Source: Xanthomonas axonopodis
GTDB lineage: Bacteria; Pseudomonadota; Gammaproteobacteria; Xanthomonadales; Xanthomonadaceae
NCBI RefSeq assembly: GCF_001304695.1
Contig: NZ_JFAQ01000051.1
Location: 1-49,222, forward strand
Reading direction: 5' to 3'
Length of the DNA stretch: 49,222 nt
Shown here: piece by piece, positions 35,183 to 44,696 of the stretch
Layout: every line of letters begins with the position of its first letter
How positions within the stretch are numbered: position 1 is the first letter of the stretch
Notes under the pieces: generated by a model
What the model was told of the DNA's origin: nothing
What the model saw: the letters and a program-made list of their open reading frames with translations, nothing else
Databases searched by the model: none
Made by a program: the position numbers and the translations under genes

Positions 35183-37600
35183 TTACTGCGGACGCAATTG
35201 CAGCGTGTAACGCGTGGCAGTTGGTAAAAATGGTGTGGGTCTGCCATGCACCCAATCGTCGTGCCCTGCGCCCCAGAACGGCGAGAGCGGGTGGCCGCTC
35301 TGGCCGCCGGGCATGTGCACGATGCCGTCCTGCTCGTGGCCGGGCGAGACCACCATGCGCTCGGAGGCACCAAAGGCCGGGCCTTGCACACGTGGCATGT
35401 CGCGGTCGCCCGGTAGTTGATCGGGCGGCATGCAGAGCCAGCGCTTGGCCATGGCGGGCAGTGCACGCGCGATGGGGTGGCAGATGACGGCGGTGTTGCG
35501 CTGGCCCCAGGTGTGCTGGCCGCGCGGTTCGCTGTGTGCGTCTTGAGCAATCACGTCTGACTGCGCACTGCGTGCAGCATCCTCGAGCAACTGCTCCCAG
35601 CTTGCGGCGGCGGGCGGTAACAGGTTGGCCGGGCGCTGTTGCAGCAACGGCCAGACGATGCCCTCCAGTTGCGCACGACGTGGCGGCAGGAACTGCTCGC
35701 CAAGTGCGGCTTTTGCCGGCGCCAGCAGGCCGGCTTCCACCGCCTCGATGGTCTTGCTGCGGAATTCGCGCACGATGCGATAGCTGGCCGAGTCAGTCGA
35801 TGCGCGCCCATCCCAGTCGCGCGTGGCGTATGCGATCCGTTGCAGTGCCGGGTCCTTGCTGTGCTCGACCACGCTACGCAGCAATTGCCACCAGCGCGTG
35901 AGCAGCACGGCGCGATCGTCGAGCTGGATGGCGAGCAGATCGCGTTCGTTGAAGCGCTGCTTTGCGAAAAGGTCATCGCGAATCTGCTGCGCGCGTGCGC
36001 CAAGGTCGTAACCTGCGTTGCCAAGCGTTGCCAGTTGCTGCATATCGACAATACGGTTGTTGGCGGTCCAGAGCCGGTGCGATGGCGGATCGATCAACGC
36101 AGGTGCAGCATCGCTGCGCAGCGACCATGGCAGGCAGGGGCCAGACATCGAACGCGCTGCAGCCGCCGCTGCAGGTGCGCTGTAGGCTGCCTCAGGGGCG
36201 GGCGTCGATGTCGCCAGTTCGGCAATCCCGCTCGGGCCGCACCCGGCATTGCGCGCGGGGCGTGCGCCGATCAGGCGCCAGGCGATGCGCCCGCTGCGAT
36301 CGGCAAGCAGCAGGTTCTGCGCCGGAATGCCGGAGCGGTCTGCCACCGCGAATGCAGCATGCAGATCGCCCGCTGTGCTCATCTGGGCGAAGTCCAGCCG
36401 GATCGCACCGGGCAGCTGCGCCGCCCAGCGCAATGCCAGCGCGCTGCCGTCGGCGTTGACGTGCAGCAGCGGTCCCCACGCCGCTTCACGAACCTCGAAC
36501 TGTACCGGTGCTGCGCCCGCCACGCGGATGGTTTCCACATGCGTGGTCAGTGCTTGCGGGTGAGCCGGTGTAGGTGCAGGAATGCGTGCGAAATCCGCTG
36601 TATCGATATAGCTGTTGGTAAATGCCCAGGCCACATGCCCGTTGCTGCCCACGACCACCACCGGCAGGCCCGGCAGGGTGAATCCGGTGACATCCACCTT
36701 GCCCTCGGGCGCATTGCTGTCTGCATAGCGCAGGCGTGCGCGGAACCAGATGTTGGGTGCGCGCAGGCCCAGGTGCATGTCGTCGGCAACGATGGCGCGG
36801 CCGTCGGCGGTGAGGCTGCCGTCCACCGCGAAGTTGTTGCTGCCCGGCGTCGGCGTTTCCGCGTGTGGCGCGACAGGCGGGTGCGGTAGACGTCGTAGGT
36901 CCAGCGCGGCCGCATCCGGCAAGCTGGCGTCGCCTTGTGGCGGCCCGAACAATGGCGCGTCCCAACTTGAGCCCTGATGGTCGAGCAGCGCCGCCAGCGC
37001 AGGTGGCACCACGGCCCGGATGCGCGCGGCGGCCAGCTCGGTCTGGTTGTCGCTGTCCTGCAGGTCCGCGTACATCGCAAGGCCGGTGAGGATGGAGTCG
37101 TCCAGCGTCCATGCGCGCGGTGCCTGGCGCAGCAGCAGATAGGGCCAGGGCCGTACGCGCAATGTCGCCAGTCCTGCGTTGACGCCATCGGTATACGCTT
37201 GCAATGCGGCGCGCTGGCTGCCGGTGGCGATACCCAGGCTGGCCTGCACACGCGCGCGCAGGCGGTGCACGCGGTTGCGCTTGTCCAGGTCCACGGCCTT
37301 GGCGCCAAACAGCTCGGACAACTCGCCGGCCGGTGCGCGGCGCATCAGATCCATCTCGAAATAGCGTTCTTGCGCATGCACGTAGCCAAGCGCACGCATC
37401 GCATCGAGCTGGTTTGCTGCATCGATGGTGACCACACCCAGCCGGTCGCGCTGCACGCTGACCGGCGCAGCCAGTCCGCTGAGCGCGCTGTCGCCATCCA
37501 ACTGCGGCAGGCTGCCGCGCATCAACAGATACAGCCCCAAGCTGGGCGCCAGGACCAGCAACACCATTCCCAGCAGCAGCCGGCCCAGCCATTTACGCAT
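35183..37600 (-). CDS. penicillin acylase family Ntn-hydrolase
   Basis: 805 residues from ATG 37600 (MRKWLGRLLLGMVLLVLAPSLG, a signal or anchor segment). Family layout: alpha-subunit start (VSVQRDRLGVVTIDAANQLDAMRALGY is diagnostic), a spacer, then autocatalytic Ser254 in PGSNNFAVDG. The long beta subunit has VVVVGSNGHVAWAFTNS and LLADRSGRIAWRLIG. It should mature by self-cleavage in the periplasm. Members cleave beta-lactam side chains, acyl-homoserine lactones or lipopeptides; the substrate cannot be told from sequence. Confidence 0.9.
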   Translation of the reverse strand: MRKWLGRLLLGMVLLVLAPSLGLYLLMRGSLPQLDGDSALSGLAAPVSVQRDRLGVVTIDAANQLDAMRALGYVHAQERYFEMDLMRRAPAGELSELFGAKAVDLDKRNRVHRLRARVQASLGIATGSQRAALQAYTDGVNAGLATLRVRPWPYLLLRQAPRAWTLDDSILTGLAMYADLQDSDNQTELAAARIRAVVPPALAALLDHQGSSWDAPLFGPPQGDASLPDAAALDLRRLPHPPVAPHAETPTPGSNNFAVDGSLTADGRAIVADDMHLGLRAPNIWFRARLRYADSNAPEGKVDVTGFTLPGLPVVVVGSNGHVAWAFTNSYIDTADFARIPAPTPAHPQALTTHVETIRVAGAAPVQFEVREAAWGPLLHVNADGSALALRWAAQLPGAIRLDFAQMSTAGDLHAAFAVADRSGIPAQNLLLADRSGRIAWRLIGARPARNAGCGPSGIAELATSTPAPEAAYSAPAAAAAARSMSGPCLPWSLRSDAAPALIDPPSHRLWTANNRIVDMQQLATLGNAGYDLGARAQQIRDDLFAKQRFNERDLLAIQLDDRAVLLTRWWQLLRSVVEHSKDPALQRIAYATRDWDGRASTDSASYRIVREFRSKTIEAVEAGLLAPAKAALGEQFLPPRRAQLEGIVWPLLQQRPANLLPPAAASWEQLLEDAARSAQSDVIAQDAHSEPRGQHTWGQRNTAVICHPIARALPAMAKRWLCMPPDQLPGDRDMPRVQGPAFGASERMVVSPGHEQDGIVHMPGGQSGHPLSPFWGAGHDDWVHGRPTPFLPTATRYTLQLRPQ

Positions 37601-37747
37601 TGTCGGTTCCTTGGAGCCCGCGAGAAGTGTGGCCGGCGTACATGACCGTGGCAGGTCTGGCCGCAAGCGCAACTGAAAGTGATTCCGATTAGATCATAGC
37701 CTGTCTGCTTAGGGCACCATGCGCGCATTGCGTCGCTGGAGCACACC

Positions 37748-38233
37748 ATGAAAGGCCATCCCGAAGTCGTCGATTACCTCAAGCAGCTGCTGCGCGGCGA
37801 ATTGGCGGCCCGCGATCAATATTTCCTGCATTCGCGCCGGTACGAGGATCAGGGCCTGATGGCGCTGTACGAGCGCATCAACCATGAGATGGAAGAGGAA
37901 ACCGAGCACGCCGATGCGCTGTTGCGGCGCATCCTGTTCCTGGAAGGCGACCCGGACATGCGCCCGGCCGAATTCACTCCCGGCAAGACCGTGGTCGAAA
38001 TGCTGGAGCGCGACCTGGTTGTCGAGTACGAAGTGCGCGCTGCGCTCGCTGCCGGCATGAAGCTGTGCGAAGAGCATGGCGACTATGTCAGCCGCGACGT
38101 GCTGCTCAAGCAACTGCAGGACACCGAAGAAGATCATGCGTGGTGGCTGGGGCAGCAGCTTGGCCTGATCAAGCGCATCGGGCTGGAGCTGTACCAGACC
38201 TCGAAGATCGACAAGGGCCACCTCGCCGGTTGA
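37748..38233 (+). CDS. bfr: bacterioferritin lacking the haem-ligand methionine
   Basis: A 161-residue iron-storage ferritin aligning end to end with E. coli Bfr ([42 protein letters not shown]-like region). Ferroxidase residues Glu18, Glu51 and His54 are present, as are the Glu93 region and the EEDH cluster near 126-129. The haem ligand Met52 is replaced by Thr (EETEHAD, where E. coli has DEMKHAD); the nearest Met is at 48. It may be a non-haem ferroxidase subunit, alone or mixed with a second Bfr. Divergent from the acylase gene. Confidence 0.92.
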   Translation: MKGHPEVVDYLKQLLRGELAARDQYFLHSRRYEDQGLMALYERINHEMEEETEHADALLRRILFLEGDPDMRPAEFTPGKTVVEMLERDLVVEYEVRAALAAGMKLCEEHGDYVSRDVLLKQLQDTEEDHAWWLGQQLGLIKRIGLELYQTSKIDKGHLAG

Positions 38234-38495
38234 GCCGGCAACCGACGCTGCGCAGTCGCCTGGCTGACGAAGCGTGAACCGGCTCGGCATGGAGTATGAG
38301 TGCCTTGCCATTCCCGACGATGGTCTGTGCGAGTAGGCAGCCACTTCTGCAGCTGACTGCCGAGTGGGTTTGTCGCGTTTTGCTGCAGAACCACCACATG
38401 GCGTAACACCAGCTGTCCTGATCGGCCAGCGGCGCTCCGCCGCATGCAAGGCATGCGATTGCGACATGATGGCTATGCAGCGTCCGGCGGCCGTT
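38234..38495. other. intergenic region between convergent genes
   Basis: I see no gene or clear terminator here. A GCCGG...GCCGG short repeat spans the bfr stop. Confidence 0.4.
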
Positions 38496-39153
38496 TCAGC
38501 GGCGTTGCAGGCGATAGACAGCAGTCGATAACCCAGTGACGCCCTCATCGCGGAAGCGTGGTTCCTGATCGAGGATGTCGCGATGTTCCAGCTGGTCCAC
38601 CTGCCAGGCGGCATCGAACAGTGCATGCACGTGTGTTGCGTCCACCGAGAACGGTGGGCCGGCCTTTTCTGCCTGCGGATATTCCAGGGTGATCAGCAGG
38701 CCGCGGCAGTGTGTCGGCAACTGCGCGTACACCGTTTGCAGATAACGCTGGCGCAGCTCGAACGGTAGCGCGACCAGTGCGGCACGATCGTAGACGGCCG
38801 CGCAGCCGGCCAGCACGCTGGCGTCCACCGCGAATGCATCGCCGCAGATGATCTCGATCGGGCCGGCGATGAAATGCTCGCCAGCAGCGCTGCTGTGACG
38901 TTGCGGTTGAAGGCCTGCCTCATCGAAGAATTGCGTCACCGCCAGTGACGACAGCTCCACGCCAAGCACGCGATGGCCTTGCGCCGTGAGCCAATGGATG
39001 TCCAGCGTCTTGCCGCACAGGGGCACCAGCACGCGCGATTGCTTGGGCAAATCCAGCGCGTGCCAGTGCTTTTTGCAGCAGCGGCAACACCTCTTGCTGA
39101 TGAAAGCCGGTATGTCCGAGCTGCCAACGTTCCAACCAGAAGTTCGTGTCCAT
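38496..39153 (-). pseudogene. tpm: thiopurine S-methyltransferase, frameshifted
   Basis: SAM-dependent methyltransferase family (bacterial TPMT, linked to selenium and tellurium methylation). The N-terminus from ATG 39153 (MDTNFWLERWQLGHTGFHQQ) matches the family start but leaves frame after LPLLQK. The remainder is in the next frame (LPKQSRVLVPLCGKTLDIHW, then YDRAALVALP and LLITLEYPQ). Dropping one A of the A5 run at 39070-39074 (T5 on the plus strand) restores LLQKHWHALDLPKQSRVL. One extra base in a homopolymer may be a real mutation, a sequencing error, or less likely a slippery site. Confidence 0.85.
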
Positions 39154-39302
39154 GCATCGCCTTGCCAGTGGCTGTCTCCACTGTGGTCATGTGAGAGTGC
39201 GGCATCGCGTCTTCTGAAGCGAAGCGCTGCGCCACGCCACCTCGGCAGCCTGAGGCGTCCGCAATCCTAGCCGCGCCGCGGCGCGCCGCATGGGTGAACA
39301 AG

Positions 39303-39331
39303 CGTTACTGCATCTCCAACCCATCTGCCTT
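39303..39331 (-). other. diverged duplicate of the parC 3' end
   Basis: The minus strand encodes KADGLEMQ followed by TAA, against KVDGLEVQ and TAA at the true end of parC 148 bases away. 22 of 29 bases match, and four of the seven differences are synonymous. Weaker similarity continues past both stops (GCGCGGCTGGAAG and GCGCGGCTAGGAT). The 39154-39452 gap has no other gene. Confidence 0.5.
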
Positions 39332-39452
39332 CGAGCGCGCCCCAGCAGCCTGTGACGGCTGCGGTTATCGATCGCGCCGCTGCCGCGCCGCGCCTCAACA
39401 GCTTGAGGCGCACCACTTCCAGCCGCGCTGCTGCGTGCCAGGCGAGTGACCG

Positions 39453-41696
39453 TTACTGCACTTCCAGTCCGTCCACCTTTTGCCACCCGCGCGGCAACAA
39501 CGATCCACGGCTCGCACGCGCACCCACGTACGTGTCCAGGTCCTTGAACGACAGGCTCATGGTGCGTGCGCCGCTGCGTACCAGCAGCGTGTTGCCCGGG
39601 GCGACCGCGACCACCGCCACCACGCGTTCGGTGCCGAGCTTGGCCTTGGGGATCTCGATGATCTTGTTGCCTTTGCCCTTGTCCAGCTCGGGCACGTCGG
39701 TCGCCGGCACCGCGAGCAGATTGCCGGCGCTGGTCACCGCCACGATGCGATCGGTTTGCGGGTTGCTCACTTGGGCTGGCGTCAGCACATGCGAGCCGGT
39801 GGTCAGGTTGAGCATCGCCTTGCCGGCCTTGTTGCGGCCGGTGAGGTTTTCGAAACGGGTGACGAAGCCGTAGCCGTGCGAGGACGCCAGCACGAAGCGG
39901 GTGGCGTTGTCGGCACTGGCCATGACCTGGAACGCCGCGCCCGACGCCGGTGAGAACCGCCCGGTCAAGGGTTCGCCGTTGCCACGCGCCGAGGGCAGGG
40001 TGTGCACGGCGGTGGAGTAGGCGCGGCCTTCCGAATCCAGGAACGCCACCTGGTGCGTGCTGCGGCTGCGGACCGCCGCCAGCAGGCCGTCGCCATCGCG
40101 GTAGGACATGCCGGCCGGATCGACCTCGTGCCCCTTGCCCGCGCGGACCCAGCCCTTTTGCGACAGCACCACGGTCATTGGTTCGCTGGCCACCATTTCG
40201 GTTTCGTCGATGGCCTGCGCGGCGCCACGTTGCACCAGCGGCGAACGACGCGCATCGCCGAACTTCTTGGCGTCGGCGGTCAGTTCGTCCTTGATCAGCT
40301 TCTTCAGCTTGGTCTTGCTTTCCAGGATCGCCATGATCTGCGCGCGCTCCTTGGCAAGCGCTTCCTGTTCGCTGCGGATCTTCATTTCTTCCAGGCGCGC
40401 CAGTTGGCGCAGCTTGGTTTCCAGGATGTATTCGGCCTGCTCTTCGCTCAGCGCGAAGCGCGCGATCAGCACCGGCTTGGGTTCGTCTTCGCTGCGGACG
40501 ATGCGGATCACTTCGTCCAGGTTGAGGAAGGCGATCAACAAGCCTTCCAACAGGTGCAGACGACGTTCGACCTTCTGCAGGCGGTGGTTGAGGCGGCGGG
40601 TCACCGTATCGCTGCGGAAGCTCAACCATTCGCTCAGCAGGTGCTTGAGATTCTTGACCTGCGGGCGGCCATCCAGGCCGATCACGTTGAGGTTGACGCG
40701 GTAGCTGCGCTCCAGGTCGGTGGTGACGAACAGGTGGCCCATCAGCTGCTCGGCATCCACGCGATTTGAGCGCGGCACCAGCACCACCCGCACCGGGCTG
40801 GTGTGGTCGGACTCGTCGCGGATGTCTTCCAGCCACGGCAGCTTCTTTGCACGCATCTGCTGGGCGATCTGCTCGATCACCTTGGATGGGGAGACCTGGT
40901 AGGGCAGCGCATCGATGACGATGTTGGCGTGCTCTTTCTTGTAGGTGGCGCGCGAACGCACGCTGCCGTGGCCGGTTTCGTAGATGTTCCGCAGGTCCGC
41001 AGCCGGCGTGATGATTTCGGCGGTGGTCGGATAATCCGGGCCCAGCACGTGCTCGCACAGGTCGGCGACGCTGGCATCGGGGTCGTCGAGCAGCCGCAGC
41101 AGTGCGCTGACGATCTCGTTGAGATTGTGCGGCGGCACGTCGGTGGCCATGCCGACCGCGATACCGGTGGTGCCGTTGAGCAGCAGGTGCGGCAGGCGTG
41201 CCGGCAACCAGGTGGGTTCTTCCAGGGTGCCGTCGAAGTTGGGCGCCCAGTCGGTGGTGCCCTGGCCGAGTTCGCCCAGCAGCACTTCGGCGATCGGGGT
41301 CAGCTTGGACTCGGTATAACGCATCGCGGCGAACGACTTGGGGTCGTCGGTGGAGCCGAAGTTGCCCTGGCCTTCGATCAGCGGGTAACGGTACGAGAAC
41401 GGCTGCGCCATCAGCACCAGCGCCTCATAGCAGGCGCTGTCGCCGTGCGGGTGGTACTTACCGATCACATCGCCCACGGTACGCGCGGATTTCTTCGGCT
41501 TGGCGGCGGCATTCAGGCCCAGCTCGCTCATCGCATAGACGATGCGCCGCTGCACCGGCTTCAGGCCGTCGCCCAGGAACGGCAGGGCGCGGTCGAGCAC
41601 CACGTACATCGAGTAGTCGAGATAGGCGCGTTCGGCGTACTCGCGCAGCGGCAGCTGTTCAAAGCCGTGGAAGGTGGGGCGGGTCAGATCGGTCAT
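39453..41696 (-). CDS. parC: DNA topoisomerase IV subunit A
   Basis: Decatenates daughter chromosomes. It is 747 residues from ATG 41696 ([20 protein letters not shown]). The breakage-reunion domain has [13 protein letters not shown] and the catalytic Tyr127 in AMRYTESKL. The quinolone-resistance region [11 protein letters not shown] has the sensitive-type Ser87 and Glu91 (E. coli Ser80, Glu84). The C-terminal domain is a beta-pinwheel ([34 protein letters not shown]). Confidence 0.96.
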   Translation of the reverse strand: MTDLTRPTFHGFEQLPLREYAERAYLDYSMYVVLDRALPFLGDGLKPVQRRIVYAMSELGLNAAAKPKKSARTVGDVIGKYHPHGDSACYEALVLMAQPFSYRYPLIEGQGNFGSTDDPKSFAAMRYTESKLTPIAEVLLGELGQGTTDWAPNFDGTLEEPTWLPARLPHLLLNGTTGIAVGMATDVPPHNLNEIVSALLRLLDDPDASVADLCEHVLGPDYPTTAEIITPAADLRNIYETGHGSVRSRATYKKEHANIVIDALPYQVSPSKVIEQIAQQMRAKKLPWLEDIRDESDHTSPVRVVLVPRSNRVDAEQLMGHLFVTTDLERSYRVNLNVIGLDGRPQVKNLKHLLSEWLSFRSDTVTRRLNHRLQKVERRLHLLEGLLIAFLNLDEVIRIVRSEDEPKPVLIARFALSEEQAEYILETKLRQLARLEEMKIRSEQEALAKERAQIMAILESKTKLKKLIKDELTADAKKFGDARRSPLVQRGAAQAIDETEMVASEPMTVVLSQKGWVRAGKGHEVDPAGMSYRDGDGLLAAVRSRSTHQVAFLDSEGRAYSTAVHTLPSARGNGEPLTGRFSPASGAAFQVMASADNATRFVLASSHGYGFVTRFENLTGRNKAGKAMLNLTTGSHVLTPAQVSNPQTDRIVAVTSAGNLLAVPATDVPELDKGKGNKIIEIPKAKLGTERVVAVVAVAPGNTLLVRSGARTMSLSFKDLDTYVGARASRGSLLPRGWQKVDGLEVQ

Positions 41697-41757
41697 GTAA
41701 AGCCAGGTCCTGCGTGAAGAGGAACCCGCACCGGGGTGCGGGCTCGAAGAGCGCCGA

Positions 41758-42609
41758 TTATCCGGATGCGGCGGGGGATGCCAAGCCGCGCGCATGCGAG
41801 CCGGCCAGATAACGGGTGGGCGGGGCGCCGAAATGGCGGTGAAACACGCTGACGAAGGCGCTGGGGCTGCTGTAGCCAAGCTGATCGGCCACCTGCGCCA
41901 CTGCGTGGCCCTGGCTTAGCCGCCGCAGGCCTTCGGTCAGGCGGGCCTGCTGCCGCCACTGCGCAAAACTCAGGCCGGTTTCGTCGCGGAAATGCCGGCT
42001 CAAGCTGCGCGGCGACAATCCGCCCCAGTCGGCCCAGGCGTCGAGCGGGCGCGGGTCGGCGGGCGTGTCGAGCAACTGGCGGGCGATCCGCAGCAGTCGG
42101 CGGTCGGCCGGCATCGGCAGGTGCAGGTGGTCGATCTGCACCTGGCATAGCTCGTCCAGCAGCACCGCAGCCAGGCGTTGCTGGGCGGTATCCAGCGGCT
42201 GTTCCAGTGGCCAGCTGGCCGCCCGCATGATCGCCTCGCGGGCCAGCCCGGTCAGCCGGATCACCCCGCCTTGCGCAGGCAGGGCGGCGCAGGCATCCGG
42301 CCGCACAACTACGCCCCAGCCGCGCATCGGCCCGGCCAGCTTCACGGCGTGCTGCTGCCCGGGCGGCAGCCAGCCGGCGCAGCCGGGCGGCAGCGACAAG
42401 GCGCCTTGTTCGGTGTGCACGGTGAGCACGCCGTGTTCTACATACATCAGCTGGCCGCGGACATGCGCGTGCCAGGCGGTTTCCGGCGCCCACACCTCGC
42501 GCAGCTCTGCAAGGAACGCGATCAGCACCGGCCCATCGGCCTTTTCGAAACTGGCGCGTACGCCTGGCGGCAACGCATCGATCTGGGTTGGCGCATTCTC
42601 GATACTCAT
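41758..42609 (-). CDS. AraC-family transcriptional regulator
   Basis: 283 residues from ATG 42609 (MSIENAPTQ). The N-terminal cupin-type sensor ([36 protein letters not shown]) places it in the subgroup that binds small aromatic or drug-like effectors. The C-terminal double helix-turn-helix has [18 protein letters not shown] and [22 protein letters not shown]. It is divergent from the emr operon and shares a 113-base regulatory gap with it. Confidence 0.92.
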   Translation of the reverse strand: MSIENAPTQIDALPPGVRASFEKADGPVLIAFLAELREVWAPETAWHAHVRGQLMYVEHGVLTVHTEQGALSLPPGCAGWLPPGQQHAVKLAGPMRGWGVVVRPDACAALPAQGGVIRLTGLAREAIMRAASWPLEQPLDTAQQRLAAVLLDELCQVQIDHLHLPMPADRRLLRIARQLLDTPADPRPLDAWADWGGLSPRSLSRHFRDETGLSFAQWRQQARLTEGLRRLSQGHAVAQVADQLGYSSPSAFVSVFHRHFGAPPTRYLAGSHARGLASPAASG

Positions 42610-42686
42610 TGGCCGAATTGTATTACCGAGCCAGCACATGCGCCGCGTAAGGTGGCGATCCTTGCGTTCGGTTTAATCCCTGTCGG

Positions 42687-42705
42687 TATAATTGATTTGA
42701 CAAAT
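42687..42705 (+). promoter_or_regulatory. emr operon -10 box and palindromic operator
   Basis: A perfect TATAAT (42687-42692) is followed directly by the palindrome ATTTG-A-CAAAT (42695-42705) covering the expected start site. A -35 candidate, TTGCGT, lies at 42662 with a long 19-base spacer. MarR proteins bind such palindromes, so autorepression by the first gene is likely. Confidence 0.6.
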
Positions 42706-42722
42706 ATATTTTTAAGAACAAA

Positions 42723-43172
42723 ATGTGCGGCATGAATGTCTCGTCTTCCGCCACACCGTCGTTCGGCCTGCTGCTGCGTCAGGTGCGTGACGCGCTGATG
42801 CGCCAGCTCGACGCCGAGATGAAGGGCGAACTGCCCGATTTCGGCTTCAGCCACTACGTGGGCCTGAAGATTTTGGCGGTACGCTCGCCGTGTACGGCCA
42901 ACGAACTGGCGCTGGCGCTGGACCAGACCCCGAGCGCGGTGACCCGCCTGCTCGACAAGCTTGAAGCGCTGGGCGCGGTGCGGCGTGAGCCGCATGCACA
43001 GGACCGGCGCGCGCTGCAGATCGTCATGACCGAACAGGGCGTGGCGCTGTGGGAGCGCCTGCGCCTGCGCGGCGAACGCGCCATCGAGCACGGCCTGCGC
43101 GACCTGTCCGCGGCCGAGCGCGAACTTCTCACCTCACTTCTTATCCGTGTCCGCGATGCACTCAACTCATGA
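42723..43172 (+). CDS. emrR: MarR-family repressor, EmrR-like
   Basis: A 149-residue winged-helix regulator. The wing region has ELALALDQTPSAVTRLLDKLEALG and the beta-wing basic motif REPHAQDRRALQIVMTEQG. It heads a MarR-OMF-HlyD-DHA2 operon like emrRCAB described in Stenotrophomonas, where it represses its own pump. Its stop overlaps the next start as ATGA. A second ATG three codons in is possible. Confidence 0.88.
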   Translation: MCGMNVSSSATPSFGLLLRQVRDALMRQLDAEMKGELPDFGFSHYVGLKILAVRSPCTANELALALDQTPSAVTRLLDKLEALGAVRREPHAQDRRALQIVMTEQGVALWERLRLRGERAIEHGLRDLSAAERELLTSLLIRVRDALNS

Positions 43173-44674
43173 ACGCTGCTAGTTCCCCGACCCAGACGCT
43201 GCGCCCGCGCTCGATGCGCCTGGCGCGGCCGCTCGTTATCTCCGCCCTGGCACTGGCGTTGGCCGCGTGTGCCAGCAGCCGTGGTCTGAATCCGCAAGGC
43301 GCCGTGCTGGATCCCGGCACGCTGCATGCAGAGCGCACCTTGGCGCAGCCCACCGCGCTGAGCCCGGCCGCGTGGCCGGCCAGCGATTGGTGGCGCGCGC
43401 TGGGCGATGCGCAGCTGGATGCGCTGATTGCCGAAGGCCTGCAGCACAGCCCCAGCCTTGCTGCTGCGGATGCGCGGTTGCAACAGGCGCAGGCGCGTAT
43501 CGGCAGTGCACAGGCCGAACGCGGTCCCAGCCTCTCGGTGTCCGGTGGCTACGCCGGCCTGCAGTTGCCTGAATCCATGGTCGGCGAAGAGCTTGGCGGC
43601 AGCTACGGCGGCAGCGCGCAGGTCGTGCTGGATTTTCGCTATGGCATCGATCTGTGGGGCGGCAAGCGTAGCGCGTGGGAAGCGGCAGTGGACCAGGCGC
43701 ATGCGGCCGAAGTGGATGCGCAGGTGGCACGATTGAACCTGTCGTCGGCGATTGCCGAAGGCTATGCACAGCTCGCGTACGCGTGGAGCCTGCACGACCT
43801 GGCCAACGACGAATTGAGCCGTGCGCAGAAGACCCTTGAGCTGACCCGGCAACGCCGCAGCGCCGGCATCGACAGCGAGTTGCAGGTGCGTCAGGCGCAA
43901 GCGCGGGTGCCGGCTGCGCAGCAGCAGCTGCAATCTGCGCAGCAGCAGATCGACGAAGCCCGCACTGCCTTGGCAGCCTTGGTCGGGCAGGGCCCGGATC
44001 GCGGTCTGGACATCGCCCGTCCAGCACTCGGTGGCGGCATCGCCACGCAGTTGCCGAGCATGCTGCCGGCCGACCTGCTGGGTCGTCGCCCCGACGTGGT
44101 GGCGGCGCGCTGGCGCGTGGAGGCGGCCGACAAGGACATCGCGGTCGCCAAGACCCGCTTCTATCCCAGCCTCAACCTCACCGCCTTGGGCGGTGTGATC
44201 AACCCGGATGTCGGCAAGCTGCTGGAAAGCGGCTCGGTGTTCGGTCTGGTCGCGCCGGCGCTGAGCCTGCCGATCTTCGACGGCGGCAAGCTGCACGCCA
44301 ATCTGGCCGGCAGCGATGCGCAGTACGACCTGGCCGTGGCCGACTACAACCAGAAAGTGATCGCTGCGCTACGCGAAGTGGCCGACCAGGTCACCGCCGT
44401 GCGTTCGTTGGAGCAACGCGCGCAGGCGCAGAACGACGCCGTGCAGACCGCCACGGCCGCCTTCGACCTGGCCCAGCAGCGTTACCGCGCCGGCATTGGC
44501 AGCTATCTGGAAGTGCTCAGCGTGCAGGAGCAGTTGCTCGTCGCACGCCAACGCATGGCCGGGCTGCAGTCGCAACAACTTCTGGCCTCGGTGAGGTTGC
44601 AGCGTGCGCTGGGCGGCGGATTCACGCCGCAGCCCGCACGCGATACCGCACACACCGCGCCCACTTCTGCATAA
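43169..44674 (+). CDS. emrC: NodT-family outer membrane efflux lipoprotein
   Basis: TolC-like channel of 501 residues. The signal has lipobox LALAACASS, so it should be acylated at the Cys and anchored in the outer membrane. Two OEP repeats are visible, each with long coiled coils (DARLQQAQARIGSAQ, QQQLQSAQQQIDEARTALA and later AAFDLAQQRYRAGIGSYLEV). LGRRPDVVAARWRVEAADKDI is the NodT signature. It supplies the exit duct for EmrAB. Confidence 0.93.
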   Translation: MNAASSPTQTLRPRSMRLARPLVISALALALAACASSRGLNPQGAVLDPGTLHAERTLAQPTALSPAAWPASDWWRALGDAQLDALIAEGLQHSPSLAAADARLQQAQARIGSAQAERGPSLSVSGGYAGLQLPESMVGEELGGSYGGSAQVVLDFRYGIDLWGGKRSAWEAAVDQAHAAEVDAQVARLNLSSAIAEGYAQLAYAWSLHDLANDELSRAQKTLELTRQRRSAGIDSELQVRQAQARVPAAQQQLQSAQQQIDEARTALAALVGQGPDRGLDIARPALGGGIATQLPSMLPADLLGRRPDVVAARWRVEAADKDIAVAKTRFYPSLNLTALGGVINPDVGKLLESGSVFGLVAPALSLPIFDGGKLHANLAGSDAQYDLAVADYNQKVIAALREVADQVTAVRSLEQRAQAQNDAVQTATAAFDLAQQRYRAGIGSYLEVLSVQEQLLVARQRMAGLQSQQLLASVRLQRALGGGFTPQPARDTAHTAPTSA

Positions 44675-44696
44675 CCGAATTCCTGAGACATCGACG

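Noticed and set aside
39070-39074. Programmed frameshift in tpm
   Set aside because: An A5 run can be slippery, but the upstream frame continues for about 50 codons with no stimulatory structure seen and TPMT is not known to use frameshifting. A mutation or read error is simpler.
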